A DNA stretch of 64,000 nucleotides from Lysinibacillus sphaericus (GCF_001629735.1 NZ_CP015224.1:3534001-3598000); one strand, 5' to 3'; positions 16,436 to 25,016 are shown, counted from the first letter of the stretch. A program made the numbers and translations. The notes: a model not told the origin generated them from the letters alone.

Positions 16436-17620
16436 ATGTCACATTCAAAAAAGCCAAGTGTTAAATTAACTTTGCTAGCACTTGCAATCAGTGCTTTTGG
16501 AATAGGGTCCACTGAATTTATCAGTGTTGGGCTTTTACCGTTAATGACAGATGACTTCGGTATATCTTTAAGCACAGCTGGCTTAACTGTTTCAATATAC
16601 GCATTAGGCGTTACTGTTGGAGCTCCATTATTAACAGCCCTAACATCTCGCCTTAGTCGAAAAACTGTTTTATTGTTAGTCATGACAATCTTTATAATTG
16701 GGAACTTAACTGCAGCTATGGCACCAAATTTCTCGATTTTATTAATAGGACGTATTATTTCAGCATTAGCACACGGTGTGTTTATGTCCATCGCTTCTGT
16801 CATAGCGGCAGATGTAGTTGAACCAAATAAACGCGCAAGTGCAATTGCCTTTATGTTTACTGGACTTACATTAGCTACTGTGACGGGTGTCCCATTAGGT
16901 ACATTCATTGGACAGGTAACAGACTGGCGTATGTCATTCATTTTTATTGTTATTATAGGGATAATTGGTTTAATAAGTAATGCTTTGTTAGTACCAAGCC
17001 AATTATCAAAAGGTAACCCAATCTCTCTTCGTGATATCGGTAAAGTATTAGGCAATATTCGAATGTTATTAATTCTTTTCATTACAGCAATTGGCTATGG
17101 TGGTGCCTTTGTGGTCTACACGTATGTTTCACCTATTTTAGAGCAATATATGGGTTACTCACCACACGCGGTAGTTATTATATTAGTTGTCTATGGTATT
17201 TGCGTTGCTATTGGTAATACACTAGGAGGCCATTTTGCAAATCAAAATCCGCTTCGTTCCATCTTTATTATTTTTGTAGGACTTGCATTAGCTTTACTTG
17301 GTATTGGCTTTACTCTTGAATCGCCAATTATTGGGTTATTCATGGTCCTAATAATGGGCTTATTTATGTTCATGAATGTCCCAGGCTTGCAACTATATGC
17401 AGTTATACTGTCTGAAAAATATATACCATCAGCTATTTCAATGGCCTCTGCATTAAATATTTCTGCTTTCAATATTGGTATATTTTTAGGTTCGTATATG
17501 GGTGGTTTTATTATTCGTCATCAATCATTAGCACAAACGCCTGTATATGGATTCCTTATGGTTATGCTGGCAGCGGTCGTTACACTCCTATGGCTACTTT
17601 TTGATAAAAAGAATCAATAG
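16436..17620 (+). CDS. MFS transporter (DHA1 family)
   Basis: 394 residues. ATG 16436 was chosen over 16403 because AAAGGAG (16418-16424) lies before it. Twelve membrane helices. The GIGSTEFISVGLLPLM start and the LTSRLSRKTVLLL loop between helices 2 and 3 fit DHA1 drug or arabinose-efflux-type exporters. It is divergent from the HxlR gene and probably confers efflux of a toxic compound sensed by that regulator. Confidence 0.9.
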   Translation: MSHSKKPSVKLTLLALAISAFGIGSTEFISVGLLPLMTDDFGISLSTAGLTVSIYALGVTVGAPLLTALTSRLSRKTVLLLVMTIFIIGNLTAAMAPNFSILLIGRIISALAHGVFMSIASVIAADVVEPNKRASAIAFMFTGLTLATVTGVPLGTFIGQVTDWRMSFIFIVIIGIIGLISNALLVPSQLSKGNPISLRDIGKVLGNIRMLLILFITAIGYGGAFVVYTYVSPILEQYMGYSPHAVVIILVVYGICVAIGNTLGGHFANQNPLRSIFIIFVGLALALLGIGFTLESPIIGLFMVLIMGLFMFMNVPGLQLYAVILSEKYIPSAISMASALNISAFNIGIFLGSYMGGFIIRHQSLAQTPVYGFLMVMLAAVVTLLWLLFDKKNQ

Positions 17621-17667
17621 GACTCTAAACTCTTCATTTTGTATAAAAAAGATGTTGAGAATATGTA

Positions 17668-17696
17668 TTGTTTGTTTTTATATGGTATCCTATAAT
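17668..17696 (+). promoter_or_regulatory. SigA-type promoter of the siderophore-binding gene
   Basis: TTGTTT at 17668-17673, a 17-base spacer, and TATAAT at 17691-17696. A Fur box follows about 17 bases downstream. Confidence 0.6.
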
Positions 17697-17712
17697 TTAT
17701 TTGAATCAAACG

Positions 17713-17729
17713 AGAATGATTATCATTCT
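17713..17729 (+). promoter_or_regulatory. Fur box
   Basis: AGAATGATTATCATTCT is a perfect 8-1-8 palindrome containing the core TGATTATCA of the Bacillus Fur 7-1-7 site. It sits just after the promoter of an iron-siderophore-binding lipoprotein gene, so iron repression is very likely. Confidence 0.85.
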
Positions 17730-17782
17730 AAATTAAGATAAACATTTATCAGTTTTTAGTAAATTTATAGGAGTGAATAGCC

Positions 17783-18733
17783 ATGCGTATCAGTCGATAT
17801 TTTACATTTGTACTTATTCTTGTACTGCTGTTCGTTTTAAGTGCCTGTGGTTCAAATGAAACACAAACAAGTTCAGAGAGTGTGAATCCAACAAAAGAAG
17901 ATACACGAGTTGTAGAGGATGAGTTTGGAGAAGTAACAATTCCAACAAATCCACAGCGAGTAGCAGCCATCTATATGGAAGATTATTTAACTGCCTTAGA
18001 TGTCAAGCCTGTTGTGCAATGGTATCACCCTTCCTGGGGTAAACAAGATTATTTAGGCTTAGACGTACCTGAGTTTGACGTTACAGGTAGTCTAGAAACA
18101 TTACTTCAAGCTAAGCCGGATTTAATCATTGTAGATGGTGCAGCAGATAAGGCAAAGTATGAAGAATATTCAAAGATTGCACCTACTTATCGCTTAAAAG
18201 AAGACATACTACAAGATCCACGTGAAATTGTGAAAACGATAGCTGATGTTTTAAATATCCCTGAGAAAGCGAATGAAATCGTTGATAAATATGAGGAACG
18301 TGTTACGAATTTAAAAGCTAAGTTAGAAGAATCCGTTGGTGACGAAACTGTTGCCGTTGTCCGCCTAAATGTGGCAGATAAAACGTTGGCATTATTCGGT
18401 ATAAAGAATCGCTACACGGGCTACATTTATACGGAAGCTGGTTTAAATCCACATCCATTAGCTCGGGATATGACAGAGTTCCACGAGGTCTTGTCTGAAG
18501 AAGCTATTCCAGAATTAGATGCTGATCATATTATACTCTTCCCTTCAAATGGCACTTGGGAAACTGAAGAAAATCAAGAGGCGATTAAATGGTTAGATAG
18601 TACGCTTTGGAATACAGTTCCTGCTGTAAAAAATGGACAAGTTTATATTGCTGATCGAACTTATTGGCAGTCTGGTGCCATTACTGCAAACCTACTAAAA
18701 TATGATGATCTTGAGAAATGGTTCGTGAAATAA
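17783..18733 (+). CDS. Iron-siderophore ABC transporter substrate-binding lipoprotein
   Basis: 316 residues, RBS TAGGAG. Lipoprotein signal peptide with LSAC (Cys22). The Fe-hydroxamate/catecholate binding fold starts near residue 50 (EDEFGEVTIPTNPQRVAAIY) and ends GQVYIADRTYWQSG. No permease or ATPase gene lies nearby, so it must use a transporter encoded elsewhere. A Fur box precedes it. Its central motif WGKQDYLGL also appears in the C-terminal domain of the next gene's product, which implies the same or a related siderophore ligand. Confidence 0.92.
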   Translation: MRISRYFTFVLILVLLFVLSACGSNETQTSSESVNPTKEDTRVVEDEFGEVTIPTNPQRVAAIYMEDYLTALDVKPVVQWYHPSWGKQDYLGLDVPEFDVTGSLETLLQAKPDLIIVDGAADKAKYEEYSKIAPTYRLKEDILQDPREIVKTIADVLNIPEKANEIVDKYEERVTNLKAKLEESVGDETVAVVRLNVADKTLALFGIKNRYTGYIYTEAGLNPHPLARDMTEFHEVLSEEAIPELDADHIILFPSNGTWETEENQEAIKWLDSTLWNTVPAVKNGQVYIADRTYWQSGAITANLLKYDDLEKWFVK

Positions 18734-18741
18734 TTTACAAT

Positions 18742-18770
18742 AGAAAGCTCTTTATGGGGCTTTCTTTGTG
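18742..18770 (+). terminator. Terminator after the siderophore-binding gene
   Basis: AGAAAGCTC pairs with GGGCTTTCT (18757-18765), followed by T-rich sequence. Confidence 0.7.
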
Positions 18771-18811
18771 TTGTTTTCCAAATTTAAACTTTACTTAGGA
18801 GTGCGTGGACA

Positions 18812-20383
18812 ATGGGTAATTTAATACAAATCTATCATTTACAAACTATTTCATATACTATTCTCTCAGCAGGTATGCAGTCATATAGCAATACATACTA
18901 TTCTCTTTTCATCCTTATTAGTGGTAACGGAACACTTAAGACAAACCATGAAACTATCCACCTTATGAAAGGAAAATGTGTGATTATTCCACCTAATAGC
19001 CCTGTCGAAATTCACATTGCCGATGAGACACTCTGCTATTACCAATTGACATTTAATACGATTTATCTTAGTGAAGCTCATACTCCTACTAGTCTCTTTA
19101 CAAGTGTTAGAGAACTACGTCTTCTTCCCTTCTCTCAATGCAATAGACTATTAGAAGCTATTTATCGGTGTCGTCAAACAAAAGATGAGCACACTGTTTT
19201 TGAGCAGCATGTTCGTTTCCAAGAATTGATATTATTTATTTTTGAGCAAAACCGAACGAAGCCTCTACAACAAAGTGATCGTCAATCTGTAGAGCAATCT
19301 ATCCAATATTTGCACAACCACTTTGGAAAGGATTGGACTGTCGAACAGCTAGCAGAACTGGCAGGTGTACCAAAATGGAGTTACTCACGCATTTTTAAAG
19401 ATATTACGGGACAAATACCTCTGTATTATTTAAATAGTATACGTATTGAAAAAGCCAAACAGTTATTAATGACAACGAATGATCGTGTATTTGAAATAAG
19501 TCAGTCTATTGGCTTTAATAATGAATACTATTTCAATCGTCGTTTTAAAGAGCATGTAGGTATTTCCCCAGGGCAATTCCGACGAAGTCAGAGCAATAAT
19601 GTACGTGTATTCGCACCATTCTTAGAGGACTTCTTTGTAGCTTTAGGTATTACGCCCATTGCGCAATTCAGTCATTCCAAGTGGGGAAAACAAGACTATT
19701 TAGGTCTACAGGATGTGCCTGATATCGATGTACAGTATGGAAAAATGGAACACCTCTTTCACTATAAACCAACATTAATTATGTTAGATGCTGGTATAGA
19801 GCGTTGGGAAACCTGTCTTCATTTAAATAAGTTGGCCCCAATCTGTCACCTAAACAACCCTGGAGAGGACTGGCAATCGACTCTATTTAAAATTGCAGAT
19901 TTAACAGGGAAAACCGCTATGATGCAAGATATTATTACGGAATATGAGGACAAGGTACAGAGGGCTCGAAAAATTCTAGGTAGATCCGTTTACGGACAAA
20001 GTGTGGCATTTCTTCGCATTTCAGCCATTGGCATTACACTGTATGCTGGCCCTGATTGCGGTTATACAGGGCCAATTCTATACCGTGACTTAGGCTTAAC
20101 GCCTGATCCATTGGTGTGGAAAATACCGCTTAATCAGCGTAAAGCTCATCTGACTTCAAATCAGCTGCAACAACTAGAAGCTGATCATTTGTTTATCACC
20201 TTCGACAAGCAACACTCCATTTATGAGAATGAAGAGCGTACTATTTTAACATCCTCTATGTGGAAAAACCTAAGGGCTGTTAAAAGAAACTGTGTCTATG
20301 AGGTGGATTTTTTAACGTGGATGAATTATGGAATCCTGTCACATAGCAAAAAAATAGATGATGTATTAAACGTTCTTGGCTAA
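18812..20383 (+). CDS. Btr-like AraC regulator with C-terminal siderophore-binding domain
   Basis: 523 residues, RBS TTAGGAG. Three parts: an AraC-type cupin sensor (about 1-150), a double HTH (about 165-265: WTVEQLAELAGVPKWSYSRIF, GFNNEYYFNRRFKEHVGISPGQFRR), and a periplasmic-binding-protein domain (about 275-523) like that of Fe-siderophore binding proteins. This is the architecture of B. subtilis Btr (YbbB), which activates siderophore uptake when it binds the ferric siderophore. It follows a substrate-binding lipoprotein that shares its ligand-domain motifs. Confidence 0.9.
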   Translation: MGNLIQIYHLQTISYTILSAGMQSYSNTYYSLFILISGNGTLKTNHETIHLMKGKCVIIPPNSPVEIHIADETLCYYQLTFNTIYLSEAHTPTSLFTSVRELRLLPFSQCNRLLEAIYRCRQTKDEHTVFEQHVRFQELILFIFEQNRTKPLQQSDRQSVEQSIQYLHNHFGKDWTVEQLAELAGVPKWSYSRIFKDITGQIPLYYLNSIRIEKAKQLLMTTNDRVFEISQSIGFNNEYYFNRRFKEHVGISPGQFRRSQSNNVRVFAPFLEDFFVALGITPIAQFSHSKWGKQDYLGLQDVPDIDVQYGKMEHLFHYKPTLIMLDAGIERWETCLHLNKLAPICHLNNPGEDWQSTLFKIADLTGKTAMMQDIITEYEDKVQRARKILGRSVYGQSVAFLRISAIGITLYAGPDCGYTGPILYRDLGLTPDPLVWKIPLNQRKAHLTSNQLQQLEADHLFITFDKQHSIYENEERTILTSSMWKNLRAVKRNCVYEVDFLTWMNYGILSHSKKIDDVLNVLG

Positions 20384-20390
20384 AGAACAA

Positions 20391-20419
20391 AAGGGAAGCG
20401 CGCCATCGCTTCCTTTTTT
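20391..20419 (+). terminator. Terminator after the Btr-like gene
   Basis: GGAAGCG (20394-20400) pairs with CGCTTCC (20407-20413), then six T. Confidence 0.88.
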
Positions 20420-20545
20420 AGTTTGTGTGGCATACCATTCAGCATAGTATATTAACACTTCAGTACAGGAATGGCGTTATTCAAACACCTAAAAAGATCA
20501 TGATACATAAGATAAGATATCAGCTTCTGGCTAGGAGGAATTGAT

Positions 20546-20947
20546 TTGTATTATAATCCTTATCCTTATTTTATTCACCCCTACCATTACCCGATACCAT
20601 CGACAGACCATCAACTTGCAGCTAGAACCTTTTCACAACATTTAGCAATGCCGACTAGTAATAGTCCCTTTCCCCCTGTTGATACACAAAAATTAATATC
20701 TTCAGCTACGCGGATAAAGACGATTATGCAGCAGGCACAATTACTTACAGATAAAATTGATAGTTCTCAACAATTTGCACATGACTTAAAGAATGCTGCA
20801 CAGCTTTCAAATAAAACAGAGGTCGAAAAATTAATTACATCCACAGGCATTACTACAAAATTTGAAACCAACTATACACCAGATAATTTTAGAATACAGC
20901 TTATGGATAGTGCCTGCTGTCGAGTAACGTTAATTTTGAATTGGTAA
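20546..20947 (+). CDS. Hypothetical protein with Tyr/Pro/His-rich N-terminus
   Basis: 133 residues from a TTG start with AGGAGG 7 bases upstream. The first 20 residues (MYYNPYPYFIHPYHYPIPS) are rich in Tyr, Pro and His, as in spore coat and crust proteins. The remainder is mostly helical (residues 50-100) and ends with a Cys pair, DSACCRVTLILNW. I do not recognise the family. A spore-surface role is a guess from composition and from a similar N-terminus on the cupin at 41699-42223. Confidence 0.65.
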   Translation: MYYNPYPYFIHPYHYPIPSTDHQLAARTFSQHLAMPTSNSPFPPVDTQKLISSATRIKTIMQQAQLLTDKIDSSQQFAHDLKNAAQLSNKTEVEKLITSTGITTKFETNYTPDNFRIQLMDSACCRVTLILNW

Positions 20948-21047
20948 GTAAATTAATTTTAACCCTGTAATCCTATCAAAGTTGTAAACTATAAAAATAT
21001 ATGTTAAAGTATTTATACTATTATTTCTGAAAATTCTTATATCCTAT

Positions 21048-21155
21048 TTCTTATCTAGAGAGACGGAGGGATCGGCCCGATGAAGTCTCAGCAACCAGCT
21101 CAAGCAGTATGGTGCTAATTCCTATTGGCAAAATTTAAGCCTGAAAGATGAGAAG
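21048..21155 (+). ncRNA. SAM-I (S-box) riboswitch aptamer
   Basis: P1 is formed by TTCTTATCT (21048-21056) and AGATGAGAA (21146-21154). The hallmark core is present in order: AGAGAGACGGAGGGATCGGC, CCGATGAAG, CAGCAACC, GGTGCTAATTCC and CTGAAAGATGAGAAG. It is followed by a terminator and then a cyclase-family gene, so S-adenosylmethionine should switch that gene off. Confidence 0.93.
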
Positions 21156-21180
21156 ACGCACTACCTATGTTTGATTCCGG

Positions 21181-21210
21181 GAGTCCTCTTCGATTGAGGA
21201 CTCTTTTTTA
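21181..21210 (+). terminator. Terminator of the SAM-I riboswitch
   Basis: GAGTCCTC (21181-21188) pairs with GAGGACTC (21196-21203), then TTTTTT. It is the expression platform of the aptamer just upstream. Confidence 0.92.
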
Positions 21211-21242
21211 TTGACTACTACTTTTAGAAAGCAGGGAATTTA

Positions 21243-21980
21243 ATGTCTAACGAACTTTTACAAGCATTGCACTTACTAAAATCAAAACAGTGGGTCGATT
21301 TGACACATACCTTCGGCCCAGACTCACCTCATTTTTTCATGTTTGAAGATGCTAAATTTGAAACATTATTCTCGCATGATGATGGATTTTTTGCACAGCA
21401 GTTTTCTTTTCCTGGACAATATGGAACACATATTGACCCACCCATTCACTTTGTAAGAGATACTCGATTTCTAGATGAATTAGCACTAAAGGAGCTTGTT
21501 CTTCCGCTTATCGTCATTGATAAATCACAGGAGGCTGCTAGTAATCATGACTTTACGCTCAGTGTACAAGATATTCTAGAATTCGAGACACACTATGGAC
21601 AGATTGAAGAAGGTACATTTGTGGCACTGCGAACAGATTGGAGTAAGCGTTGGCCAGATAAAGAGGCATTTAGTAATAAAGATGTCAATGGAGATAATCA
21701 TCTCCCAGGTTGGGGCTTGGAGGCCTTACAATTTCTATTCAAGGAACGTAAAGTAAGTGCAATAGGTCATGAAACTTTTGATACTGATTCTGCCACTGAT
21801 TTTCGTCAAAGTGGCCAATTGGTTGGTGAATATTTTGTCCTCAATCAAGACACTTATCAAATTGAGCTCATGACTAATTTAGACAAGCTACCTCCTAAAG
21901 GTGCTATTATTTTTAATATAGTACCCAAGCCTGAAAAAGCATCTGGATTCCCTGTACGTTCATTTGCCATCTTGCCATAA
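21243..21980 (+). CDS. Cyclase family protein (kynurenine-formamidase fold) under SAM-I control
   Basis: 245 residues. The metal site motif GQYGTHIDPPIHF (residues ~58-70) matches the HxGTHxDxPxH signature of the cyclase/KynB family. WVDLTHTFGPDSPHF near the start and HETFDTDSA with a C-terminal IFNIVPKPEKASGFPVRSFAILP complete the fold. Members hydrolyse formamides or esters. No tryptophan-catabolism genes are near. The SAM-I riboswitch suggests a role in sulfur, methionine or SAM metabolism instead, which is unusual for the family. It is alone between terminators. Confidence 0.9.
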   Translation: MSNELLQALHLLKSKQWVDLTHTFGPDSPHFFMFEDAKFETLFSHDDGFFAQQFSFPGQYGTHIDPPIHFVRDTRFLDELALKELVLPLIVIDKSQEAASNHDFTLSVQDILEFETHYGQIEEGTFVALRTDWSKRWPDKEAFSNKDVNGDNHLPGWGLEALQFLFKERKVSAIGHETFDTDSATDFRQSGQLVGEYFVLNQDTYQIELMTNLDKLPPKGAIIFNIVPKPEKASGFPVRSFAILP

Positions 21981-21981
21981 C

Positions 21982-22012
21982 AAAAAGTCGGTAGGAATCC
22001 TACTGACTTTTA
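21982..22012. terminator. Bidirectional terminator
   Basis: AAAAGTCGGTAGGA pairs with TCCTACTGACTTTT (one G-T), between the convergent cyclase and DedA genes. Confidence 0.8.
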
Positions 22013-22606
22013 CTTTTGTACGTTTCTTTTTTTAAATAAATAATAAACAATTAACATGACTAGGACAAACAGCAAGATGACGTACATACTGTAATGAGAT
22101 AAATAGTAACCGACGAATCGCCATTTCTCTCCTAGCACTTTTCCTAAGGTTATAAATGTAAAAGTCCATATAAATGCCCCTGTATAAGCAAAGAAAGCGA
22201 ATTTCCTATATGGATAATTATTAATAGCGGCGATATAGGCTGTTAGATGGCGTACACCAGGAATAAAATAGCCAGCAATTAATAAAAAAGGCCCCACTTT
22301 CATAAACATTTTTTTAGTAAATTCAATTTTTTGCTCAGTTATATGAATCTTTGGCCCATATTTCTGCAAGAGCGGTAAGCCAAATCGACGGCCGATATAG
22401 TAGCTTAAAGTAATCCCCCCCATTGCGCCAATCAGAGCACTTACTAAAGCTGGGATATGTCCAAGGCTTTCTCGATAAACACTATAGCCTACATAAGTTA
22501 AAAATACTTCATCGGGAAGTGGCAACCCAACAATGCCTCCAATTAGGATCACGATGATGCCAAAATACCCGTAATGTTCAATTAGAGATTGCACATGCTG
22601 CGCCAT
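22010..22606 (-). CDS. DedA family membrane protein
   Basis: 198 residues, five or six membrane segments. DedA signatures: GLPLPDEVFLTYVGY, GGITLSYYIGRRFG, and the arginine motif FIPGVRHLTAYIAAINNYPYRKFAFF. DedA proteins are undecaprenyl-phosphate or phospholipid flippases and affect membrane homeostasis and cationic peptide tolerance. It is preceded by a short promoter region and appears monocistronic. Confidence 0.92.
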   Translation of the reverse strand: MAQHVQSLIEHYGYFGIIVILIGGIVGLPLPDEVFLTYVGYSVYRESLGHIPALVSALIGAMGGITLSYYIGRRFGLPLLQKYGPKIHITEQKIEFTKKMFMKVGPFLLIAGYFIPGVRHLTAYIAAINNYPYRKFAFFAYTGAFIWTFTFITLGKVLGEKWRFVGYYLSHYSMYVILLFVLVMLIVYYLFKKRNVQK

Positions 22607-22697
22607 TTTTCATCCCACCTAATACATTGTTCTATATACTCATAACTGTATACCAAAAGAGTCTCTCAAGCCTCCACTTTACTTCCTTTCCATGTCG

Positions 22698-23471
22698 TTA
22701 AATAATATGCAGCTTTCGTAAAGCAAAATCTATGCCGCCTTCAATGGACTTCTTTGTAACAAAATCTGCAACATTTTTTAGAGCTTGGCTCCCATTCCCC
22801 ATAGCTACCCCAAGGCCAACCAGCTCTAGCATATCTATATCATTCTCTCCATCTCCAAAAGCTATGGCATCCTTAGCATTAATCTCAAAATAATCCAGTA
22901 CAGCCTTTACGGCTATCGACTTGGACACATCTTGCTGTAAAACATTCACAATATAAGGATGCCATCGTTGCCGTAATATATTCGAAAATTGACGAGCTAA
23001 TCTTTTTTCAGCCTGTTCATCAGCATAAAGGCACATAAGAAAAACCTCTTCATCCATAATGCTTTCTTTTCTAACTGGAAAATCACATAAAGACAATGTC
23101 TCTTGCATCGCGCTTAAGGCTAATGGATTTTGTATATCATTCATCGTAAGTTGTTCTGTAAAAAATGTTAAGGAATGCTGATGTTGCTGTGCAAAAGCTT
23201 GAACATTTTGAACAATGCCCTTCTCAATCGGAATTTTATGTATCACAACATCCTTGTGTTTCACATATGCCCCATTCGCCGTAATAAAGGTTTCAATCCC
23301 TAAATTTTTCAGCTCTTCACACATGGACAACGGTCTTCCTGTCGCAGCCACAAGATAGATTCCCTTTTCCTGTAATAGTCGAATAGCCTGCCTCGTACTT
23401 TCCTCCACAGCACCATTCTCATAATTGATTAGTGTACCATCCACATCAAAAAATACTATTTTATACGTCAT
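22698..23471 (-). CDS. Cof-type HAD hydrolase
   Basis: 257 residues from ATG 23471, with GAGGGTGGAG upstream. HAD motif I is FFDVDGTLI (nucleophile Asp9), motif II is VAATGRP, and motif IV is AIAFGDGENDIDMLELVGLGVAMGNG. The C2 cap marks Cof/YkrA-like sugar-phosphate or flavin-phosphate phosphatases. Substrate unknown. It lies behind DedA on the same strand with a 91-base gap. Confidence 0.92.
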   Translation of the reverse strand: MTYKIVFFDVDGTLINYENGAVEESTRQAIRLLQEKGIYLVAATGRPLSMCEELKNLGIETFITANGAYVKHKDVVIHKIPIEKGIVQNVQAFAQQHQHSLTFFTEQLTMNDIQNPLALSAMQETLSLCDFPVRKESIMDEEVFLMCLYADEQAEKRLARQFSNILRQRWHPYIVNVLQQDVSKSIAVKAVLDYFEINAKDAIAFGDGENDIDMLELVGLGVAMGNGSQALKNVADFVTKKSIEGGIDFALRKLHII

Positions 23472-23795
23472 CTGCTCCACCCTCTCATAGTAAACTTTTG
23501 AACTATACAATTCGAACTGTCCATTAAATAAATTGTACATAATTCGACAAACTTTTCGGTAACTATATAACTTACTTTAACTACACCGATAAATACTATT
23601 ACAAGCACATTTCTAATGATATTTAACTAAAAAAACGAGTATTATTTTTAATTTTATAATTCCAAAGGAGTATACCAAAGAACACAGAATTGTTAAAATG
23701 GAAGATAATGAATTAAATACATTGAACGATTATTGATTACGTATAAATAGAACAAAAGAAATAATATTATTGAGCATGCAAAGGAGTTGATTCTT

Positions 23796-24479
23796 ATGGC
23801 ATTTAACATCTACTACTATGAAAGTAGCGTAGATTGTAAATTTTGCAAAAAGCATTTTACAACGTATAAAGTACGCCCAAATCGATATAAAATTATCGAG
23901 GAACAAACAGATTTCATGCCCGTCTATGATGGTCTTAACCCTTTGCTGTATGAAGTTGCCGTGTGCCCACATTGTGGCTTTGCCTTCCATAAATCCATGA
24001 CACGTACATACGGACCTTTCATGCAGCTTATAGATGAACTATACATTAAAGAGCTACAGAAACCTATGAGTATCTGTCAAGAGCGTACAATCGATGATGC
24101 CATTATAAGCTTTAAGCTTGCTTACTTAGTATCTCGCGCATCAATGGAAGAATCGCTTTTGATGGCTAATTTCGCCTTAAAAATTGCCTGGTTATATCGT
24201 ATAAAAAACGATGAAGAATCAGAAAAACGCTACCTTTTTGCCGCTAGAGATTTTTACAGTAAATCATTTGCTTCTAATCAGGAAGGTGGAGAGCGAATTC
24301 AATTTTTACATGCCGAGCTAAGCCTCCGACTTGGTGATATGACAGAAGCTAAAAAAGGATTTTCAAGGTTAATTGCTGATAGGAACGTCTCGCCAAAATA
24401 TCGAAAGCTAGCACGTAATCGTTGGGAAAATTATAAATATGATGAACAACCTATAACAGTTAATGAAAGCATTCATTGA
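23796..24479 (+). CDS. DUF2225 family protein
   Basis: 227 residues. ATG 23796 follows AAAGGAG. N-terminal zinc-binding CKFCKKHFTT and VCPHCGFAF (two CxxC pairs) are followed by an all-helical TPR-like region (about 85-215) with YLFAARDFYSKSF. This is the DUF2225 pattern, conserved in Firmicutes with no established function. It is 22 bases from the next gene, which also has zinc ribbons, so the two probably form an operon. Confidence 0.9.
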   Translation: MAFNIYYYESSVDCKFCKKHFTTYKVRPNRYKIIEEQTDFMPVYDGLNPLLYEVAVCPHCGFAFHKSMTRTYGPFMQLIDELYIKELQKPMSICQERTIDDAIISFKLAYLVSRASMEESLLMANFALKIAWLYRIKNDEESEKRYLFAARDFYSKSFASNQEGGERIQFLHAELSLRLGDMTEAKKGFSRLIADRNVSPKYRKLARNRWENYKYDEQPITVNESIH

Positions 24480-24501
24480 TGTATCGAGGAGATGACTAGT
24501 T

Positions 24502-24855
24502 ATGTTGCTATTTCAAAAAAAGATAGATGTGAGAGAAGAGGATATCTTTTCAGAGCTACATCACTTTTTATTAAGAAAAAATAATCGTTATTTAACAAAC
24601 GAAGAGGTCGTGACTTTGACAGGTGTATCATCTGAGCTACTGTACAAATGGGTCAAAGCCGGAAAATTAAAAAATTCCATTTTCCCAAATTTAGGAGCAC
24701 CTTGTGAAAGATGTGGACAAATTACTCAAGCGAAAATTTGCGTGAGCTGCTCCTCCTCTATTATTGGCACCCTAAATCAAGAGGAAAAGGATCGGGCATG
24801 GTTTAACCAAATTCAACGTAACCATGTTAGAGCTAGTACGTATCATTATAAATAG
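24502..24855 (+). CDS. YvyF-like (TIGR03826-type) HTH/zinc-ribbon protein
   Basis: 117 residues. A helix-turn-helix (LTNEEVVTLTGVSSELLYKWVKAGKL) is followed by the segment FPNLGAPCERCG and a second ICVSCSSSI, a four-Cys zinc ribbon. The HTH-FPNLGxPCExC order matches the C-terminal part of YvyF-type flagellar operon proteins, but no flagellar genes are here. Function unknown, possibly regulatory. Downstream of the DUF2225 gene and closed by a terminator. Confidence 0.75.
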   Translation: MLLFQKKIDVREEDIFSELHHFLLRKNNRYLTNEEVVTLTGVSSELLYKWVKAGKLKNSIFPNLGAPCERCGQITQAKICVSCSSSIIGTLNQEEKDRAWFNQIQRNHVRASTYHYK

Positions 24856-24861
24856 CTATTG

Positions 24862-24914
24862 AGCATCCCCATTTGTATTTCTTGCCTTACAAATGGAGAT
24901 GCTTTCTTTTTTAT
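24862..24914 (+). terminator. Terminator after the YvyF-like gene
   Basis: AGCATCCCCATTTGTA (24862-24877) pairs with TACAAATGGAGATGCT (24888-24903), then a T run. Confidence 0.85.
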
Positions 24915-24926
24915 AATCAGTCCAAA

Positions 24927-24944
24927 TTTAAACAAAATTTAAAC
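24927..24944 (+). promoter_or_regulatory. Direct-repeat operator, copy 2 (putative response-regulator site)
   Basis: TTTAAACAAAATTTAAAC is identical to the 18-mer before the ABC/esterase operon at 11215-11232. It ends 31 bases before TATACT (24976-24981), against 32 bases at the other site. Two repeats with an 11-base period suit an OmpR-type regulator. Confidence 0.6.
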
Positions 24945-24975
24945 AAACTTCTCCTATGCTTTAAACATAGCCCCT

Positions 24976-24981
24976 TATACT
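24976..24981 (+). promoter_or_regulatory. Putative -10 element of the secreted esterase gene
   Basis: TATACT with no recognisable -35 at 17 bases, consistent with an activated promoter. Confidence 0.45.
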
Positions 24982-25016
24982 TAGGAGATTAACATAAAGA
25001 AAAGGGCTGATTCTTA

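Noticed and set aside
16366..17082. 238-codon open frame on the minus strand opposite the MFS gene
   Set aside because: It has no ribosome site, its translation lacks any family pattern, and it is the exact shadow of a clearly homologous MFS transporter.
18778..18790. Single TTTAAAC before the Btr-like gene as a third copy of the TCS operator
   Set aside because: Only one half-site is present, without the 11-base-period partner.
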